DNA of 64,000 nt from Candidatus Babelota bacterium (GCA_013289515.1 JABCZU010000002.1:34838-98837); one strand, 5' to 3'. Numbered from the stretch's first letter, positions 43,546 through 53,051 are shown. Notes: generated by a model from the letters alone, not told the origin. Numbers and translations: made by a program.

Positions 43546-44418
43546 TCAGATCTGCCTTCTTATACGTCGATGGAAAAAATTAATCAAAGGTTTGATGAAT
43601 GACTGGCCAACGATAAGGTCTAGAAGGTCTATATTATATTTTTCAAAAATTTTCTTTTGCTCGATCAATCGTGCCTGCAGAAAGATGTTTATGTCCTGTC
43701 GGTTGGTTGCAATGATCCCATTGACCTTCTGTTCGGGGTCGACAATTTCAACCAGGCCGATATCTGGTAATGCAGACAGTGTCTTATCGGTAATACGCAC
43801 CCCAACCAGGTCATAGCGACAATTGGTTATGTGTAGCAGATGGCTATAGTCGGCAATCTGATCAACCCAATCGGAAATAACAAACACAACGGCATTTTTC
43901 TTTTTAAGATTAACCAAAAAGCGCAGGGCGTGTGCAATATTGGTACCTTTATACTTGGGTTGCATAGTAAAAATAGACTCTATGATTGCGCCCAGGTGTA
44001 CATTGCCTTTGCTTGGTGCTATCCATTTTTCTATTGTATCTGAGAAAAATAGTACGCCAACCTTATCTTTATTGTCGCTTGCAACAAATGCCAGCGTCGC
44101 GGCAAGTTGGGCAATGGTATCTTTGCATAGCTCCTGCTCTGAAGAAAACAGCGTCGATGCTGATGTATCGATGGCCAGGATCACGGTGCGGTCACGTTCT
44201 TCAACAAATTGCTTAACCATCATTTTATTCATTTTTGCTGAACTGTTCCAATCAATGGAACGGATATCATCACCTATTTGATAATCACGAATCTGTTCAA
44301 ATTCCAGCCCAGATCCTTTAAATGCCGACAGGTAATCTCCCGAAAGGGTGTTATTCATGATGCGTCGGGTTTGAATCTTTATCTTGGCTATTTTATTTTT
44401 GAGTGCTTGGTCTAACAT
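43546..44418 (-). CDS. DUF58 (von Willebrand A-like) protein
   Basis: A 290-residue cytosolic protein. Signature DUF58 block: GSGLEFEQIRDYQIGDDIRSIDWNSS-like, with RSIDW at about 55, then a vWA fold with the metal-binding MIDAS DTSAST near residue 85 and VFVISDW later. Often acts with MoxR AAA ATPases in maturation of envelope or metal complexes. It lies 15 bases after serS and is followed by the DUF4381-like gene with a 2-base gap. Ribosome site AAGGA. Confidence 0.87.
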   Translation of the reverse strand: MLDQALKNKIAKIKIQTRRIMNNTLSGDYLSAFKGSGLEFEQIRDYQIGDDIRSIDWNSSAKMNKMMVKQFVEERDRTVILAIDTSASTLFSSEQELCKDTIAQLAATLAFVASDNKDKVGVLFFSDTIEKWIAPSKGNVHLGAIIESIFTMQPKYKGTNIAHALRFLVNLKKKNAVVFVISDWVDQIADYSHLLHITNCRYDLVGVRITDKTLSALPDIGLVEIVDPEQKVNGIIATNRQDINIFLQARLIEQKKIFEKYNIDLLDLIVGQSFIKPLINFFHRRIRRQI

Positions 44419-44433
44419 GGTTTAATTCCTTGT

Positions 44434-45675
44434 TTACCACAAATTATCCATCTCATCTTGCAATACCTTTGGTAGCACAACGCTGCCATCAGCCTGTTGG
44501 TAATTTTCCATAAGAGCAATCATCAAGCGCGGCAATGCCAGCGATGAAGCATTGAGCGTATGTACCAGTTGGGGCTTGGCATCCGGGTGTTGGCGGTAGC
44601 GTATTTGTGCGCGCCGCGCCTGAAAGTCGGTACAATTACTACATGACGACACTTCATAATAACGATTTTGTCCTGGCAGCCACACTTCAATATCCAGGGT
44701 GCGTGCTGATGGGAATGAGCAATCTTGCGTAGCTAAAAGGCTAATTTGGTAGTGCAGTCCGAGCATCTGTAAAATATTTTCAGCACAGGCTACCATACGG
44801 TCAAGTTCCTGGTTTGATTCGTCTGGTGGGCAGATGGCATAAAGCTCAACTTTTTCAAATTGATGAATGCGAATGATGCCACGTTCTGTTGCGCCATAGC
44901 CGCCGGCTTCGCTTCTAAAGCAACTTGTCCATGCCGTATAACGCATAGGAAGTTGATCCTGTGGCAAAATTTGTCCTGCGTGCAGATTGGTTAAATTAAC
45001 TTCAGCGGTGGGAATTAAGCATAACTCCTCGCCCTCGATTTTATAATAATCGCCAGCAAATTTAGGCAAATTGCCCGCATTGTATAAAGCCTTCTCATGC
45101 ACCAAATAGGGCGGCAGTACTGGTTGAAAACCATTCTGAGCATTATTTCTGAGCATCAGTCGTGTGAGTGCATAAATAACCTTAGTGCCTTGTGTTTTAT
45201 AGAAAACAAATTGTGAGCCGCTCATGCGTGCTGCTGTTTCCATATCAAACCATTGCAGCTTTTCATTCAGCTCAAGGTGGTGTTTTATAGGGAAGGAGAA
45301 TGATGGTTTGCTGCCTACTGTTTTGATTGGCTTATTTGCCTCTTTATTGCCGATCGGGATATCTGCCTGTGGAATGTTTGGACAACGTAACCAGATGGCC
45401 ATAAGCTCTTTGTCTATCTCTTCAAGTGCTAGTTCTTTGGCCTTCAAATCTTTGCCCAATGCAATTGATTGCTCGCGTATTTCTGGTGTTATTCCCTGAG
45501 GTCCAACTGCCGCTAAATCGTTTTTTTGTTTACGCACGATTTCGACATCAGAGCGCAAAGCGCGTGCCTTATGGTCAAATGCTAAGAGTTCATCAATGGG
45601 AAACGTTGGCTCTTTGCGAAGGATAAGATCTTTAACTTCTTGGGTATGTTCACGTAAGCGCGCGAGGTCAATCAT
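44434..45675 (-). CDS. serS: Seryl-tRNA synthetase
   Basis: Charges tRNA-Ser and tRNA-Sec with serine. The 413-residue class II enzyme has an N-terminal tRNA-binding coiled coil (about 30-100), motif 2 FRSEAGGYGATERGIIR and motif 3 LMIALMENYQQADGSV. The start codon overlaps the stop codon of the exported protein upstream (ATGA), with AGGAG inside that gene, so translation is coupled. Confidence 0.96.
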   Translation of the reverse strand: MIDLARLREHTQEVKDLILRKEPTFPIDELLAFDHKARALRSDVEIVRKQKNDLAAVGPQGITPEIREQSIALGKDLKAKELALEEIDKELMAIWLRCPNIPQADIPIGNKEANKPIKTVGSKPSFSFPIKHHLELNEKLQWFDMETAARMSGSQFVFYKTQGTKVIYALTRLMLRNNAQNGFQPVLPPYLVHEKALYNAGNLPKFAGDYYKIEGEELCLIPTAEVNLTNLHAGQILPQDQLPMRYTAWTSCFRSEAGGYGATERGIIRIHQFEKVELYAICPPDESNQELDRMVACAENILQMLGLHYQISLLATQDCSFPSARTLDIEVWLPGQNRYYEVSSCSNCTDFQARRAQIRYRQHPDAKPQLVHTLNASSLALPRLMIALMENYQQADGSVVLPKVLQDEMDNLW

Positions 45676-46655
45676 TGAAGAGCTCCTGGTATATCATAGT
45701 GTTGTGCGGTGATAACATTATCGCGTCGAATCTTTTGGACTAGCGGGTGTAGTTCACGTAAAATTTCACAGGCAAGTTCATCCTGCCAGACATAATTTCT
45801 GCCAGCACGCTTCATCGTATCATTCATGGTACCAATGATGCGTTGGATCGTGTGTGCATAGTCTGCTACATACTTACTGTCAATAGTGTTGGGGTTAATA
45901 CTGCTTGTGCGCAGTGCGGCATGTGCTGCCTGCACGGTGCGATCATTAAGCTCGTGGCGCATAATTTTGAGCACGCCTGGTGTCGGGTGCATTGACAGTT
46001 GTTGAGGCTGGTGAGAGGCGCTGCTGGTTGTGTAGGTGCTAAAAAAGGTTGTCCACCAATGCTGAGCCGATTCATCATTATTTTGTGCAACGTTAAGTCG
46101 AGCAATAAACGGTGTAAATTCATCTTTGATGGTCTTATTAACTTCATCAAGGCGTACATAGTCCCGCCCATCTTTGATCATCAGGGCATTGAGTGCCTTG
46201 CCGACGTTGGCAGAGCGTGTAGCATACTCGTCCAGGTCGTGCAGCGGGATATTGCCTACCTTCACGCCACCGTGCTGCATGTGCTGGTTGATACTAATGT
46301 TAATATGCATATCAAGATTATCACGCAGTATTACGCTGCTCATGTTGGCAACAAAGGCACTCAGGCTTTGCCTGACGGTATCATCAATTTCACGCACATC
46401 GGTGAAGGTGCGGCCATTTGCTCTAAGTTTTGTACCGACCTGGGCAAGTTTTTGCTGATATTCTGGCAGCAAGCGTGCTGGGATTTTGTATGGATTAATG
46501 CCTTTGAGTACGAGATAGTTTTCTGCTATCTGTGTGATTGAGCTATCGATATTATTTTTATGAATTAATGAGTTACTCATACCATGCGCAACGCCTGCAC
46601 ACAAAACGCCTGAGTAGGCAACATTTTTGAATGTGCTGAAAAGTTTTTTTTTCAT
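45672..46655 (-). CDS. Exported protein with three internal repeats
   Basis: Not recognised. A 327-residue protein with signal peptide MKKKLFSTFKNVAYSGVLCA and AAAGGA 5 bases before the ATG. Three related units of about 45 residues end at similar motifs: TKLRANGRTFTDVREIDD, MIKDGRDYVRLDEVNKT and MKRAGRNYVWQDELACE, each followed by an amphipathic helix. Heads an operon with serS through an ATGA overlap, an odd partner for an exported protein. Confidence 0.65.
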   Translation of the reverse strand: MKKKLFSTFKNVAYSGVLCAGVAHGMSNSLIHKNNIDSSITQIAENYLVLKGINPYKIPARLLPEYQQKLAQVGTKLRANGRTFTDVREIDDTVRQSLSAFVANMSSVILRDNLDMHINISINQHMQHGGVKVGNIPLHDLDEYATRSANVGKALNALMIKDGRDYVRLDEVNKTIKDEFTPFIARLNVAQNNDESAQHWWTTFFSTYTTSSASHQPQQLSMHPTPGVLKIMRHELNDRTVQAAHAALRTSSINPNTIDSKYVADYAHTIQRIIGTMNDTMKRAGRNYVWQDELACEILRELHPLVQKIRRDNVITAQHYDIPGALQ

Positions 46656-46701
46656 AGGATCCTTTCGTGTAAAAGCTGATCAACACTACCAAGAAAATGG
46701 A

Positions 46702-46741
46702 CAAAAGAAAAGGGGGCAAGCATCACTTGACACTGCCCCCT
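46702..46741 (-). terminator. Terminator of the second exported J-domain gene
   Basis: Stem AGGGGGCA / TGCCCCCT; on the minus strand it runs into TTTTCTTTTG. It separates this gene from the serS operon. Confidence 0.8.
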
Positions 46742-46776
46742 GTATAATCAACTACGTAGCAACAGTTTTATTTTGT

Positions 46777-48111
46777 TCATTTTTTTACGTGCTCCCGAAT
46801 TTTCTCATAGGCGGTATTTATTTCTTTAAATTTTTCAGTTATTTTTTCTAATTCATCATCAGGTTTATCTTGATTTTTATCCGGATGCCATTTAAAGACG
46901 AGGGCGCGGTAAGTCTTTTTGACCTCAGGGAGCGGCGTGTTATGATTTACACCCAATATGGTGTATGCCTGGTTTAAGGTGATGGTGTTGCTGGGCTTGG
47001 CTGGGGGCGGTGCCTCATCATTTTTGTTGTGAGAATTATTATTTTGGCCAGCCTGGTACCCATGACTCTGCTGCCCATGTGATTGATACCCATTTTGTTG
47101 CGATGTACCGTGCCCATGGTGCCATTGCGGTTTCCATGTGCCATGCCAATTATAGTCGGCGTCGTCATCATCGTCGCTGTCTTGATCGCCTTGTTGATTA
47201 TTATGTGTGCCTGGTTTATTCAAGGCTGCAAGTTTGATGTGCATTTGTTTATCATAATAATCCGCAGTGGTAGTCAATTGACCAAGCATTAAGAGGCCCA
47301 GGAAGAATCGTGTTTTACTGTAACCCTTCATGTCAATATACACTTCAAGAGATCGTGAGAATGCTAATACTTGATTACATAAAAACATGCTCAGGTGGTT
47401 CTGGGCAGCATCATTAAAAGCCGGGGAAAATTTATAAAGGGTAGTCAGCGCTGCAATACATTCAATAATGGGTAACACATCTTGACGAAATTTTGTTAAG
47501 GTTTTTGATTCGTCGGGCTTTGCATTAGTTCCCTCTGTTATCTCTTCTTTGTTATCGACTTTATCATCTAGTAAAAGATCCTCTAGTAAAAGCTCTTGCG
47601 GTGTTGGTTGGGACGGAGCACTGTTTTCTTGTGTATCTTTTTCATCGGATGAAGGCTCATCAAGAGAAGGCTCATCGTTCTCCTTACCGGGCTTTTCTTT
47701 AAAGAAGGCGAGATCTTTGAGGCGCGAAATGAGGGAGGGAATTTCGCAATACTGTAACACGCCCACTGGTGCGAGACAGTTATTGAACAGTACGGGTAAG
47801 GCGTTTTGTAGGTCTCCCTTGAAGGTTTGACCTGCCATGATGTTGGCATAATTGATTAGTGCCACGATTGTATGTGCTAGGCGTACAGCGGAGATCGCGA
47901 CAAGCTTTCTTTTTGCACTGAGCGTATCCTGCTTATACAACGCAGGCTCTGCTCTGCTCGCCGGTAAACGAAGTATGGCTAGCGCAATCTCAGCGCCCTG
48001 CAGTGGTGTTATCGGGTGTGCATGCAGTTGTGGTGTTACTATATCACAACTGGTGATCATGCTTATGAGCATCAGAACTGTTGTAAAAAATCGTGACCTT
48101 GTTTGCATCAT
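46777..48111 (-). CDS. Exported protein with C-terminal J domain
   Basis: The start is placed at the ATG ending at 48111 (AGGTG 8 bases upstream), giving about 444 residues; an ATG at 48129 is in frame. A signal sequence (RSRFFTTVLMLISMITSCDI) could be a lipoprotein type, since a Cys follows the hydrophobic run. The middle is helical with an acidic Ser/Glu-rich stretch (EPSLDEPSSDEKDTQEN) and a Gly/His/Gln-rich stretch (HGHGTSQQNGYQSHGQQ). The C-terminal J domain (last 65 residues) carries the HPD motif in KWHPDKNQD. Unlike DnaJ it has no Gly/Phe or zinc part. Like the 5397 gene it may act on a host Hsp70 outside the cell. Confidence 0.78.
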   Translation of the reverse strand: MMQTRSRFFTTVLMLISMITSCDIVTPQLHAHPITPLQGAEIALAILRLPASRAEPALYKQDTLSAKRKLVAISAVRLAHTIVALINYANIMAGQTFKGDLQNALPVLFNNCLAPVGVLQYCEIPSLISRLKDLAFFKEKPGKENDEPSLDEPSSDEKDTQENSAPSQPTPQELLLEDLLLDDKVDNKEEITEGTNAKPDESKTLTKFRQDVLPIIECIAALTTLYKFSPAFNDAAQNHLSMFLCNQVLAFSRSLEVYIDMKGYSKTRFFLGLLMLGQLTTTADYYDKQMHIKLAALNKPGTHNNQQGDQDSDDDDDADYNWHGTWKPQWHHGHGTSQQNGYQSHGQQSHGYQAGQNNNSHNKNDEAPPPAKPSNTITLNQAYTILGVNHNTPLPEVKKTYRALVFKWHPDKNQDKPDDELEKITEKFKEINTAYEKIREHVKK

Positions 48112-48195
48112 AAATAGAGCACCTGGCAATGAGGGAAAACTTCTGATTAGCTATTGTGCTTGGCCAGCTTAACAAAAGGCACTTATTTTACAAGA

Positions 48196-49326
48196 TTAGC
48201 CCAAAAACTTTTTGAAAAAACCGGAAAGACCACCCTCTGATTGTTGGCTACTATTACCAAGTTTTTCTGCGTAGGCAAGCAGCGCAGTCTTCGCCTCGTC
48301 AGACAGCTTTGCTGGAATGTCACATTGGGTGATAATGACCAGATTGCCTCTACCGCCACCACGTAGACGAGCAAAGCCTTTGCCTTCTAGGATAATCTCT
48401 TTGCCAACAGGACAACCGCGGGGTATTTTGATGGTCTCTTTTGAGTCATCAATATTCGCGATTTCAATTTGGCAGCCCAAGACTAATTGTGGGTAGGTAA
48501 GCGTCATCGTTGTGATAAGGTCATTGTCGCGGCGTGTAAATACTCTGTCCCGCAGTACTTCAACGTGAAGGTACAGATCGCCAGGCTCGCCATTGAAAAT
48601 ACCGGCATCGCCTTTGCCAACAATGCGCAACTCAGCATTTTCGTAAATACCGGCAGGGATGGATACATTTAATTTTTCATACTGCTGTGTGCGTGTTTGG
48701 CCACGGCATTCGCTACAAGGATTGCTGATCATAAAACCGCGTCCTTGGCAGGCTGTGCAGTCTTGGCTGAGTGTAAAAAAACCTTGTCGATAGAGCTGAG
48801 CCCCTTTGCCATGGCAGGTTGCGCAGGTTGTTGGCTTGCTGCCCTCTTTGGCGCCGGTGCCGCGACAGAGATTACATTTTTGGAAATGGTACACTTTGAG
48901 GTCTTTTTTGCAGCCCAAATAGGCGTCTTTGAGGCTGACCTCAATCTTTTGGGCTAGATCATGGCCGCGTTGAGGGGTTGGGCCGGCCTTTTTAGCGCTG
49001 CGCTTGCCACCCGGTTGGCCGCCAAATAATCCTTCAAAGATATCACCAAAGCTGGCAAAGATGTCGTCCATATTGGCGTGATTGTGCTGTCCGCCCATAC
49101 CGGCCGCCTCATGACCAAATTGATCATAACGTTTGCGTTTATCAGTATCTGAGAGGACCTCGTATGCTTCGGTCGCCTCTCTAAAGCTTGCTTCAGCATC
49201 CTTATTGTCCGGATTGCGGTCTGGGTGATATTTTAGCGCCAGTGTACGATATGCTTTCTTGATGTCGTCGACTGATGCATTGCGTTCAATAGCAAGAACT
49301 TTGTAGTAATCTCTCTTTGTAGCCAT
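48196..49326 (-). CDS. dnaJ: Chaperone DnaJ
   Basis: The cytosolic Hsp40 co-chaperone of DnaK. The 376-residue protein has the J domain with KYHPDRNPD (about 31-39), a Gly/Phe-type linker ([14 protein letters not shown]) and the zinc region with [24 protein letters not shown] and CSECRGQT, where the last repeat lost its final Gly. The C-terminal substrate domains follow. No clear Shine-Dalgarno is seen upstream. It lies next to tRNA-Leu. Confidence 0.95.
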   Translation of the reverse strand: MATKRDYYKVLAIERNASVDDIKKAYRTLALKYHPDRNPDNKDAEASFREATEAYEVLSDTDKRKRYDQFGHEAAGMGGQHNHANMDDIFASFGDIFEGLFGGQPGGKRSAKKAGPTPQRGHDLAQKIEVSLKDAYLGCKKDLKVYHFQKCNLCRGTGAKEGSKPTTCATCHGKGAQLYRQGFFTLSQDCTACQGRGFMISNPCSECRGQTRTQQYEKLNVSIPAGIYENAELRIVGKGDAGIFNGEPGDLYLHVEVLRDRVFTRRDNDLITTMTLTYPQLVLGCQIEIANIDDSKETIKIPRGCPVGKEIILEGKGFARLRGGGRGNLVIITQCDIPAKLSDEAKTALLAYAEKLGNSSQQSEGGLSGFFKKFLG

Positions 49327-49374
49327 AGTGAATAGATATCGAATGTTAGGAATTATTGGGATTGTAAACTTTAA

Positions 49375-49443
49375 ATATGCCGACCCTACTTCGCTCTACG
49401 AGCTACGAAGGGCTGGCTTGCCATACGAAGCCTTGGCGAAGTA
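49375..49443. repeat. Repeat cluster at the 3' side of tRNA-Leu
   Basis: Contains the palindrome CTTCGCTCTACGAGCTACGAAG and CCATACGAAGCCTTGGCGAAGTATGG. The core GCCTTGGCGAAG is related to the insert in the repeat at 10745-10805. It begins immediately beyond the tRNA CCA end. Confidence 0.6.
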
Positions 49444-49530
49444 TGGTGCCGAAGAGGGGACTCGAACCCCTATCCCTTTTACAGGACTAGAACCTGAATC
49501 TAGCGTGTCTACCAATTTCACCACCTCGGC
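49444..49530 (-). tRNA. tRNA-Leu (anticodon CAG)
   Basis: An 87-base class II tRNA with encoded CCA. The acceptor stem is GCCGAGG/CTTCGGC with one G-U pair. The anticodon stem CTAGA/TCTAG closes the loop TTCAGGT, so the anticodon is CAG. The long variable arm is typical of tRNA-Leu, and the T arm contains GGTTCGAGTCC. It lies between dnaJ and the epimerase gene. Confidence 0.95.
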
Positions 49531-49616
49531 ATTACTAGAAAGCATATTACATGCTTTTCTAAGAGGCTCTTAGATTATCATTTTTTTTTGCATTGGCCAA
49601 GAGGGTTTTGAGACTT

Positions 49617-50531
49617 TTATGGTAAAGGCGGGTTTGACGCAGCAAATGCGGCAAATTTTTCGCAGTTAGCCTGGGAGTAATCAATGTCCCCTTCGCGCGC
49701 CGGTTGGAACGTAACAGCGGTCCTGAGGACATTAAGTTCTTGTTCAAGCTGGTTAATGAGCTGCAAAAGCGAAATACTGGTCCCTGAGCCAATATTAAAA
49801 ACGTCGCCGCTGATGGCATCATGCATGCCAGCAATAAGATTGGCATCAACGATCTTTGCAACATTAACAAAATCACGCGTCTGGTTGCCGGTACCAAAAA
49901 TGGTGAGGGGCTGGCCCATGCGTAACTGATGAGCAAATTTTGCCGCAACACCGGCGTATTGGCCGGTTGATGATTGCCGCTCACCATAGACGTTAAAATA
50001 GCGTAATGATGCGGTGCGTATCCCATGCTGCTCGTTGGCCTGCCTGCATAAGACCTCACCATCTCGCTTGCTTATTGCATATGGACTGCATGGATCAAGC
50101 TGATCACTTTCTGAGCATATTTTATTGCTATTGCCATAAACGGCTGCTGACGATGAAAATATGAATGTTTTAATGTTGTTTTGTACGCAGGCATTAAGCA
50201 TATTTTGCGTACCTTCAGTATTAACTTTATAGCAAAATTCAGGAAACTGTACCGATAACGGAACCGAAATAAAGGCCGCAGTATGAAAAACAATGTCCTG
50301 CCCCTTGGTAGCCCTTTGGCAGCTGTACGCTGAACAAATGTCGGCATACATGAGGTTGAGAGAGCCGATAACATTTTTAAGATTACTAATGTTACCGCTT
50401 GAAAAATTATCCAGAATGGTAACCTGAGCTCCCAAGCCGACTAATTTTTCAACAAGATGTGAACCGATAAAACCGGCGCCACCAGTAACCAAGACGCGTT
50501 TTTTTTCATAATAATGCCGCAACTGTTCCAT
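49617..50531 (-). CDS. UDP-sugar 4-epimerase-like NAD-dependent epimerase/dehydratase
   Basis: An extended short-chain dehydrogenase acting on a nucleotide sugar, probably UDP-Glc/GlcNAc 4-epimerase type. NAD motif GGAGFIG (17-23), catalytic SSS (126-128) and YAISK (Tyr151, Lys155), then GDVFNIGSGTSISL. The frame ends FAAFAASNPPLP, whereas homologues continue. The next 60 bases encode family-like KPAFTIK and SLKTLLANAKK in the two other frames, so the C-terminus is probably disrupted or the assembly has indels. It is in line with the FAD oxidoreductase 86 bases upstream, with a repeat between. Confidence 0.87.
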   Translation of the reverse strand: MEQLRHYYEKKRVLVTGGAGFIGSHLVEKLVGLGAQVTILDNFSSGNISNLKNVIGSLNLMYADICSAYSCQRATKGQDIVFHTAAFISVPLSVQFPEFCYKVNTEGTQNMLNACVQNNIKTFIFSSSAAVYGNSNKICSESDQLDPCSPYAISKRDGEVLCRQANEQHGIRTASLRYFNVYGERQSSTGQYAGVAAKFAHQLRMGQPLTIFGTGNQTRDFVNVAKIVDANLIAGMHDAISGDVFNIGSGTSISLLQLINQLEQELNVLRTAVTFQPAREGDIDYSQANCEKFAAFAASNPPLP

Positions 50532-50570
50532 TACAGAACTCTCCTTTTATGCTTTTTTATGTCTCCCGTT

Positions 50571-50609
50571 CGTGGTGAGTGATCGCGCAGCGATCGTATC
50601 GAACCATGG
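50571..50609. repeat. Hairpin element of the TGAG...TCGAA family
   Basis: GTGGTGAG, stem GATCGC, loop GCA, stem GCGATC, then GTATCGAACCATG. The ends match those of the copy at 21892-21926; the stem is different. It separates the epimerase and oxidoreductase genes. Confidence 0.7.
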
Positions 50610-50617
50610 GGGTCCTT

Positions 50618-52027
50618 TTATGTCACACGACGTATTATTTTCTCTGTTGATCTTATTATCGAGCCAGCTGATGGCGCTGGGGCCAATTGTGCCGGCACTA
50701 TTGTTGGTGATGAGGTATTGTACACCTGCATAAGCTCCATGGCAACCTTTTTGCCATCATTGTAGGCGTCTTGCATGCTTGAGTATTTCCATTCGCCATA
50801 GCGCCCAATAGAATGGATCTGGAGTCCGTGCAAATGTTGTAGGATGCCAACAAGATTTTTTTCTCGCCATGCATCATAAATGACATAGGCGTTATCTAAA
50901 TGCAATATTTTTTGCGCGACAATATCATCCGCTGTCATGTGGACAAAGTCCAGCACCTGCTTACGCGCAAGGTCTGCTCGTTTATATGCTTGGGCCTGTG
51001 TGGTGCGACCAGGTAAATACGAAAGTTCGCTATACAGCGCGCTATGTCCTGTTGGCACCGATGATGGACAGATGGTATGCCAAAAACCTAAGCGATAAAA
51101 TGGGTAGGTTCGTTCAGGAAAATAGAGCCAATGTTTATTGGTATCAATGGGGCCAGAAAAACCAATATTGATATTAATAACTGCGTTGCACAGTAATTTA
51201 TCGGCTGCTTGATTTATCGATGATCGCGATGGTGTTTTGATGGTTGTCAGGAGCCGATTAAGTGGCATGGTGGTAACTAAGTGTTTGTACCGTTCTTGCT
51301 GGCCATTATCAAAATAAACGATCTTGTCTGTTGTATCAATGTGACTAACGCCGTAACCGGTCTGAACTGGATTTTTAAGATAGGCGACTAATTTTTTAAC
51401 AATAAATTCTATGCCACCCTGCTTAGGATAATAGAAACTGCTATTATAGCCAATCTTAGTATGGGCGGCTGGCTGCAGCGTGCCGTCAATAATGGCCTTA
51501 AGTGTGGTTGAGGGGACAAAGCGGCCATTCCACGATGGGTGTACTTTTTTGAGGTTGTACGATAGTATTTTGCTGTTGTAGGGAAAGAAAAAGTGTTCGC
51601 CCATCCCTTTGCCAAAGTATTTTAAGACCCATTCATAGAAGCTTTTTGGCTTGCGCATGGCCTGATTACGTGTAACGTATCCTTCAATGCATTCAGCAAT
51701 GACATCGGTTGGCAGTCCGTGCAAATTCATCTGAAATGGATATTCAGTTACAACGTTGTTGGAATAGATGCCCGATTGGCGCGTGATTAAATTGAAATCT
51801 TCAATGGCGGCGATTTCATTAAGGAAGTCATAAAATGATGGATCGTTGATATGTAGCAAATGGCCGGTGTGATCAAAGGTAAAGCCATCGTGCTGCTCTG
51901 AGCGCAGGAGGCCACCAGGACGATCCTGTTTTTCAAAAATTTTGTAATCGAAAAAATTGTTCTTTTCCAGCCAATAGGCACTGCTTAGTCCGGTAAGGCC
52001 AGCGCCTATTATAACAACCTCTGCCAC
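50618..52027 (-). CDS. FAD-dependent amine oxidase/UDP-galactopyranose mutase-like oxidoreductase
   Basis: A 469-residue flavoprotein. The dinucleotide-binding motif GAGLTGLSSAYWLE (8-21) is followed by FEKQDRPGGLL, DHTGHLLH and a long substrate domain. Layout and motifs fit the protoporphyrinogen-oxidase-like and Glf-like proteins found in polysaccharide gene clusters; its neighbour is a sugar epimerase, which supports a role in sugar nucleotide or polysaccharide modification. The substrate is unknown. A signal peptide is not visible. Confidence 0.75.
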   Translation of the reverse strand: MAEVVIIGAGLTGLSSAYWLEKNNFFDYKIFEKQDRPGGLLRSEQHDGFTFDHTGHLLHINDPSFYDFLNEIAAIEDFNLITRQSGIYSNNVVTEYPFQMNLHGLPTDVIAECIEGYVTRNQAMRKPKSFYEWVLKYFGKGMGEHFFFPYNSKILSYNLKKVHPSWNGRFVPSTTLKAIIDGTLQPAAHTKIGYNSSFYYPKQGGIEFIVKKLVAYLKNPVQTGYGVSHIDTTDKIVYFDNGQQERYKHLVTTMPLNRLLTTIKTPSRSSINQAADKLLCNAVININIGFSGPIDTNKHWLYFPERTYPFYRLGFWHTICPSSVPTGHSALYSELSYLPGRTTQAQAYKRADLARKQVLDFVHMTADDIVAQKILHLDNAYVIYDAWREKNLVGILQHLHGLQIHSIGRYGEWKYSSMQDAYNDGKKVAMELMQVYNTSSPTIVPAQLAPAPSAGSIIRSTEKIIRRVT

Positions 52028-52157
52028 GCGCTTTCTCCTTTTTTACAGCGTTAGATAGCGGTCAGTTTTTTCTAAGGATACCAGGATGGTTCGGTATGGC
52101 AATAAAAATTGCGCAATCAGACCATTTTTTGTCTAGCGTAACTTCCATTTGGCGATC

Positions 52158-52586
52158 CTAACCTCTCTGACAAGGGGAAGTTGCGGATTTGATTTTTGTG
52201 ATAACAAAATTAAATACATATTCAGCTTGCACAGTAATTTCATGCATTTGTTTTTGATCTGGTTTTTGAAAAGAGGCATCTGGGTATCTTCCAACAAATG
52301 CATATGGTGTTATTTCAGCTGCCAATGGTGCCAGTGTTTCAAATGACGGATCAAATCGCATACAAATAAAAACAAGCTTGAGTAGATTGTGTGTTAAAAA
52401 ATTTGGGTGATTTTTAAAAAAGACATAGCCTTTCAGTGTTTTCTCTACACATTGTTGGACATGAAAAAGCGCGGTTGATAGGTCCTCGTTTGCCAGAAGC
52501 TTTGCTGAGACTAAATCTTCCTCTGCTATTTTAATCCAACTTGCGTAGTGGCTATCAGGCTTTTGCATAAATTTTTCTGCCTTCAT
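52158..52586 (-). CDS. HEPN-domain protein of a HEPN/MNT pair
   Basis: A 142-residue helical protein. IAEEDLVSAKLLANE and FHVQQCVEKTLKGYVF are typical of the first HEPN helices; GRYPDASF follows. HEPN proteins of such pairs are RNases kept inactive by nucleotidylation by their MNT partner. The Rx4-6H motif expected of active HEPN nucleases is not obvious. The gene overlaps the MNT gene by 32 bases; an internal ATG at 52568 is an alternative start. Confidence 0.75.
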   Translation of the reverse strand: MKAEKFMQKPDSHYASWIKIAEEDLVSAKLLANEDLSTALFHVQQCVEKTLKGYVFFKNHPNFLTHNLLKLVFICMRFDPSFETLAPLAAEITPYAFVGRYPDASFQKPDQKQMHEITVQAEYVFNFVITKIKSATSPCQRG

Positions 52587-52887
52587 GTTTTACCAGATAA
52601 CTAAGCGTCCAAGCCTTTTCTGAAAAATCATCAAACTCTTCTTTTGTGTAGATAAGGATATTTTTAGGGATATCTATGCTCATCAATGCTACTTGGGCTG
52701 CGGACATCATTTCGTAACGTGGCATTGTTGCTGTTTCCACTATAATTATTATATCGATATTAAGCTCCTCTCCCATTGCTTGATTGGCATAAGGACCACG
52801 AAGATAAATTTCCTGGGGAGCGAATACCTTAACTAATTTCTTCTTTATTTCTTCAAGCGTTTTGGCATCAAGTTCTGGTGGTACCAT
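52555..52887 (-). CDS. Nucleotidyltransferase-like (MNT) protein with degraded active site
   Basis: A 110-residue protein of the MNT fold, the usual antitoxin partner of a HEPN protein. AGGA lies 7 bases before the ATG. In active enzymes the core is GSxARG followed by SDxD; here it reads RGPYANQAMGEELNIDIIIIVE: Gly-Pro replaces Gly-Ser, and Asn-Ile-Asp replaces the Asp-x-Asp pair. It is probably catalytically dead or only structural. It overlaps the HEPN gene downstream. Confidence 0.78.
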   Translation of the reverse strand: MVPPELDAKTLEEIKKKLVKVFAPQEIYLRGPYANQAMGEELNIDIIIIVETATMPRYEMMSAAQVALMSIDIPKNILIYTKEEFDDFSEKAWTLSYLVKHEGRKIYAKA

Positions 52888-52909
52888 AATGATCCTACTT
52901 TTTATTGTT

Positions 52910-52936
52910 AACGCGCATACATTTGTTCAGCGCGTT
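52910..52936. promoter_or_regulatory. Inverted repeat in the leader of the HEPN/MNT pair
   Basis: AACGCGC and GCGCGTT, exact 7-base arms 13 bases apart, 23 bases upstream of the MNT start. A TATAAT is at 52996-53001 on the minus strand further upstream, without a clear -35. Possible operator for the pair. Confidence 0.4.
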
Positions 52937-53051
52937 TTGCCTTTTTATCAATCATTTCAAGGTGGCAAGGATACGTGTAAGCCATTAAATGCATAATTAT
53001 AGTACAAGAAAAATACTGGGAATACAAACGCGGTTATACTTTTCTTCTCGT

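Noticed and set aside
49375..49530. Integration (att) site at tRNA-Leu
   Set aside because: The repeat next to the tRNA does not duplicate the tRNA 3' end, and no integrase or element boundary is seen.
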